Positions 60,781 to 64,000 of a DNA stretch of 64,000 nucleotides are shown here, piece by piece. The DNA is taken from positions 302,648-366,647 of the forward strand of contig NZ_JACSCH020000005.1 in NCBI RefSeq assembly GCF_014451325.2, given 5' to 3'. A program made the translations under genes and the position numbers. Source of the stretch: Streptomyces sp. CB02980. GTDB taxonomy: Bacteria > Actinomycetota > Actinomycetes > Streptomycetales > Streptomycetaceae. Under the pieces are notes generated by a model that saw nothing but the letters and a program-made list of their open reading frames with translations, was not told the origin of the DNA and ran no database searches. Numbering within the stretch: position 1 is the stretch's first letter; each line of letters starts with the position of its first letter.

Positions 60781-63700
60781 TCAGCCCGCCGAGCCCGGGC
60801 TGCTGTGCCACAGCTTCCGTCCACTCGGAGTCCCTTCACCCGCCGGCTCGAGGTCGGCCCAGGGGTTCATCTCGTAGCCGGTGGACATCGTGATGCGGCG
60901 GCCGGAGTCGGCGGACTCGCCGTCGCCCGTGGCGGGCTCGGCGGGTTCGGCGAGCCGTCCCCCCACCGCGTCCAGGCCGCCGGACGCCCGGAGTTCGACG
61001 AGTTCGGCGAGGTTCCAGGCGGCGGCGCCGACCACGCTGACGCTGCGCGGGCCGCGCCGCTGCACCACTCCCCTGACCAGCAGCAGCCAGGAGTGGAAGA
61101 CGGTGTGGGCGCAGCGCTCGTGGGCGTCGTCGAAGAAGGCGAGGTCGACCAGGCCGGTGCCGTCGTCGAGGGTGGTGAAGATGACGCGCTTGCCGGAGCG
61201 GATCGGCGGGGTCTGGGTGGCGGCCTTGGCGCCCGCGACGAGGACGGTCATGCCGTGCGGGGTCTCGCGGAGGCGCTGGGCGGAGACGACGCCGAGTTCG
61301 CGGAGGAAGGCGTGGTGGTCGCCCATGAGGTGGCGGGAGGCGTCCATGCCGAGGATGCCGAGCTCGGCGCTGAGGCGTTCCGTCTCGTCGAGGTCGGGCA
61401 GGCCGATGGGGGCGGTCTTCCCGCCCTGGGCGAGCGGGAGTTGACCGCCGTGCGAGGCGGCTCCCCGCTGGATGCGCCGGAGTTCGGTGAGGTGGAGGAG
61501 GAGGTCGCGGCGGTTGGCGCCGAAGGCGTCCAACGCGCCTACCTGGGCGAGCCGTTCGGCGATGGGGATGCGGGGGCGGGCCCGTTCCCAGAAGTCGAGG
61601 AGGGAGGCGTACGGCTGCCCCGCCTCGATCCGCACCCCCTCGGCCTCGCTGATGCCGTGGACGTCGGTGAGGCCCAGCCGGAGCCCCCACCGCACCGCAG
61701 ATTCAGACACCAGTTCGATACGGTGAGCGACCGCCGACCGGTTCACATCCAGCGGCAGCACCGGCACCCCCCGCCGCCGCGCGTCCGCGAGCAGCAGCCG
61801 CTTGGGGTACATACCGGGGTCGTGGGTGAGCAGCCCGGCGTAGAAGGCGGCCGGGTGGTGCGCCTTGAGCCAGGCGGACTGGTACGTCGGTACGGCGAAG
61901 GCCACCGCGTGCGCCTTGCAGAAGCCGTACGAGCCGAAGGCGGCCACGATCTCCCAGGTACGGGCCACGACCTCGTCCGCGTATCCGCGCGCCGAGGCCT
62001 CCCGGGCGAACCAGAGTCTGATCCGGCCCTGCGACTCCGGGTCCGAGAGCCCGCGCCGCACCTGGTCGGCCTCGTCGCGGCCGCAGCCGGTCATGATCCG
62101 TACGATCTCGATGATCTGCTCGTGGAAGACGACCACTCCGTACGTCTCCCGCAGCGTCTCCTCCAGGTCGGGGTGCGGGTAGCGGACGGGCGCGCGGCCG
62201 TGCCGGGCCTCGATGAAGGGGCGGACCATGTCGGCGGCGACCGGGCCCGGCCGGAAGAGCGAGATGTCGACGACGAGGTCGTGGAAGGTGGCGGGCTGGA
62301 GCCGGCCGACCAGGTCGCGCTGGCCCGGTGACTCGATCTGGAAGCAGCCGAGGGTCTCGGTGGAGCGGATGAGCCGGTAGGTCTCGGGGTCGCCCTCCGG
62401 GACCGCGTCGATGTCCGGGCGGGTGCCGGTGGCCCGCTCGACCTCGGCGACAGCGTGGGCCATCGCGGACTGCATCCGCACCCCGAGGACGTCGAGCTTG
62501 AGCAGCCCCAGGTCCTCCACGTCCTCCTTGTCGAACTGGGACATGGGGAACCCCTCGCCGCTGGTGGGCACCACGGGGGTACGGGCGAGCAGCGAGACGT
62601 CCGAGAGCAGGACCCCGCAGGGGTGCATGGCGGTGCCGCGCGGCAGCGCGTCAAGGGCCTCGACCAGCTCCCAGAGCCTTCCGAACCTCTGCCGTTCGCC
62701 CGCGAGTTCGCGCAGTTCGGGCAGTTCGTCGAGGGCGGCGAGGGCGTCGCGGGCGCGGATGTGCGGGAAGGCCTTCGCGATCCGGTCGATCTCGGCCGGA
62801 TCCATGGAGAGGGCCGCGCCCACGTCCCGTACCGCGTGGCGGACCCGGTAGGTCTCGGGCATGGAGACGGTGGCGACGCGTGCGGTGCCGAAGCGGTCGA
62901 TGATCGCCCGGTAGACCTCGAGCCGGCGGGCGGACTCCACGTCGATGTCGATGTCGGGCAGGGCGGTGCGGCGCTTGGAGAGGAAGCGTTCCATCAGGAG
63001 GCCGTGCTCGACCGGGTCGGCGTGGGCGATGCCGAGGAGGTGGTTGACGAGGGAGCCGGCGCCGGAGCCGCGGGCGGCGACCCGGATGCCCTTCTTCCGT
63101 ACGTCGTCGACGACCTGGGCGACCGTCAGGAAGTAGGGGGCGAAGCGGTGGTGGGCGATGACGTCCAGCTCACGGTGCATCCGGTCCCAGTAGGCGCCCC
63201 GTTTCTCGTACCCCTTGAGGATCATGCCGGCGGCGGCCCGGGAGGCGAGGACGCGCTGGGCGGTGCGGTGCTCGGCGCCGACCAGGTGCGGTTCGGGGAA
63301 GTGCGCGGAGCCGATGCCGAGGTCGTCCTCGGGGTCGACCAGGCAGGCGGCGGCGACCGTCGCGGTCTGTTCGAGGAGCCGGTGGGCGGTGTCCCGGCGG
63401 AAGCCGGCGGCCTCGACGATCCGTTCGGCGGCGGCCAGCATGTCACCGGCCCCCTTGAGCCAGGCGGCTCCGCTGTCGAGCTCCTTGCGGGGGTCGACGG
63501 GGACAAGGCGGCGGGCGGAGTCGAGGACGTCGGCCACCGGGCCCTGGCCGGGGTCGGCGTACCGGACGGCGTTGCTGAGGACCGGCCGGACGCCCTGCTC
63601 GGCGGCGAAGCCGACGGTACGGGCGGCGAGCCGCAGGGAGCCGGGCCCGGTGCCGGAGCGCCCGTGGTCGACGGCCGTGAGGCGCAGCGCGTCGCCGTAC

Positions 63701-64000
63701 CGGTCGCGCCAGGGCGCGAGCAGCCGGACGGCCCGGTCGGGGCGGCCGGCGGCGAGGGCCTGTCCGACGTCGGAGTCGGGGCCGAGGAGGACGAGAACGT
63801 CGTCGTCGCACAGGGCGGACCAGGGCAGCAGGGGTCGCCCCCCTCTCCCGGCGTGGGCGGCGGTGATCATCGCGCAGAGCGAGGCCCAGCCGGTACGGGA
63901 GCGGGCGAGGAAGAGGGCTCGGGGCGCGGACTCGTCGACGAAGGCTCCGCCGCGGACGGGGACCCGCCGGATGTCCTGCGGGCCACGTGCGGGCGCCCGC
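60781..64000 (-). CDS. dnaE2: error-prone DNA polymerase III alpha subunit, DnaE2 type (5' end beyond window)
   Basis: The frame is open to the window edge, so at least 1073 codons are present and the N-terminal part of the PHP domain is missing. Polymerase landmarks: GSGAGSLVNHLLGI, PDIDIDVESARR with catalytic aspartates, FQIESPGQRDLVGRLQP, PYPHPDLEETL-like region with a YGVVVFHEQIIEI helix, and a C-terminal OB fold (VLVAGAKAATQTPP, IFTTLDDGTGLVDLAFF). The FQIESPGQ motif marks the DnaE2 group used in translesion synthesis with ImuB. The last 60 residues are a Glu/Gly/Ser-rich tail. Confidence 0.9.
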   Translation of the reverse strand, partial: RAPARGPQDIRRVPVRGGAFVDESAPRALFLARSRTGWASLCAMITAAHAGRGGRPLLPWSALCDDDVLVLLGPDSDVGQALAAGRPDRAVRLLAPWRDRYGDALRLTAVDHGRSGTGPGSLRLAARTVGFAAEQGVRPVLSNAVRYADPGQGPVADVLDSARRLVPVDPRKELDSGAAWLKGAGDMLAAAERIVEAAGFRRDTAHRLLEQTATVAAACLVDPEDDLGIGSAHFPEPHLVGAEHRTAQRVLASRAAAGMILKGYEKRGAYWDRMHRELDVIAHHRFAPYFLTVAQVVDDVRKKGIRVAARGSGAGSLVNHLLGIAHADPVEHGLLMERFLSKRRTALPDIDIDVESARRLEVYRAIIDRFGTARVATVSMPETYRVRHAVRDVGAALSMDPAEIDRIAKAFPHIRARDALAALDELPELRELAGERQRFGRLWELVEALDALPRGTAMHPCGVLLSDVSLLARTPVVPTSGEGFPMSQFDKEDVEDLGLLKLDVLGVRMQSAMAHAVAEVERATGTRPDIDAVPEGDPETYRLIRSTETLGCFQIESPGQRDLVGRLQPATFHDLVVDISLFRPGPVAADMVRPFIEARHGRAPVRYPHPDLEETLRETYGVVVFHEQIIEIVRIMTGCGRDEADQVRRGLSDPESQGRIRLWFAREASARGYADEVVARTWEIVAAFGSYGFCKAHAVAFAVPTYQSAWLKAHHPAAFYAGLLTHDPGMYPKRLLLADARRRGVPVLPLDVNRSAVAHRIELVSESAVRWGLRLGLTDVHGISEAEGVRIEAGQPYASLLDFWERARPRIPIAERLAQVGALDAFGANRRDLLLHLTELRRIQRGAASHGGQLPLAQGGKTAPIGLPDLDETERLSAELGILGMDASRHLMGDHHAFLRELGVVSAQRLRETPHGMTVLVAGAKAATQTPPIRSGKRVIFTTLDDGTGLVDLAFFDDAHERCAHTVFHSWLLLVRGVVQRRGPRSVSVVGAAAWNLAELVELRASGGLDAVGGRLAEPAEPATGDGESADSGRRITMSTGYEMNPWADLEPAGEGTPSGRKLWHSSPGSAG

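Overview
The window is high-GC chromosomal DNA of a Streptomyces (or very close actinomycete). The signs are strong third-position G/C bias, many GTG and a few TTG starts, many genes whose -10 box sits about 7 bases before the start codon (leaderless transcripts), a gamma-butyrolactone-receptor-like regulator, an AA10 polysaccharide monooxygenase and many TetR, GntR and ArsR regulators. No rRNA, tRNA or CRISPR array was found.

Layout. 1-6000: a cut-off acyl-CoA dehydrogenase divergent from a TetR regulator, an ArsR regulator with an EamA exporter, a ScbR-like regulator, and a TetR/YdcZ-transporter divergon with a double operator. 6071-7599: an MBL-fold and a DsbA-like protein, closed by a strong terminator. 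7820-14051: a seven-gene overlapping operon whose first five genes match, in family and order, the roh locus that makes the 2-nitroimidazole azomycin from L-arginine (PLP arginine hydroxylase, small PIN-like protein, DHDPS-family retro-aldolase, haem-oxygenase-like di-iron N-oxygenase, Rieske protein). An NCS1 permease and a flavin/[2Fe-2S] reductase follow. The operon lies between two perfect hairpin terminators and is the most notable system here.

14199-23556: alcohol and aldehyde dehydrogenases, a class F sortase with a surface protein, a citrate-metal symporter, and a molybdopterin oxidoreductase with a TetR regulator. 23691-28107: an overlapping operon of uncharacterised exported and membrane proteins (beta-helix, lipoprotein, polytopic). 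28314-38407: homogentisate dioxygenase, a GntR/UTRA regulator, an orphan type ISP specificity-like protein, a TetR-controlled Drr-type ABC exporter, a CoA transferase, a pseudokinase and a GDSL esterase. 39077-41834: two GT2 glycosyltransferases and a polysaccharide deacetylase. 41927-46038: an AAA ATPase, a GntR regulator, acetyltransferases and small proteins. 46035-49924: a TctABC tricarboxylate uptake operon divergent from a CitB-type response regulator that has no partner kinase nearby.

49945-56640 is a degraded integrated element. It is bounded by a 12-bp direct repeat in matching context and holds a truncated tyrosine integrase, the 3' end of a regulator gene, a NUDIX gene, a nonsense-mutated HD gene, a double-winged GntR regulator, a lower-GC HEPN-like gene (possible defence RNase) and unknown genes. 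56751-64000 returns to chromosomal genes: a sortase-anchored LPMO, a secreted lipase, an ImuB-like Y-family protein, a small HTH gene with a Clp-N gene under a double operator, and a DnaE2-type polymerase cut by the window edge.

Two themes recur. Paired palindromic operators lie at several divergent or autoregulated promoters (4965-5028, 32661-32720, 59941-59986, 58748-58789). Short tandem arrays with 16-23 bp units begin at or just after the stop codons of four genes (14048, 15401-15438, 30432, 35742).
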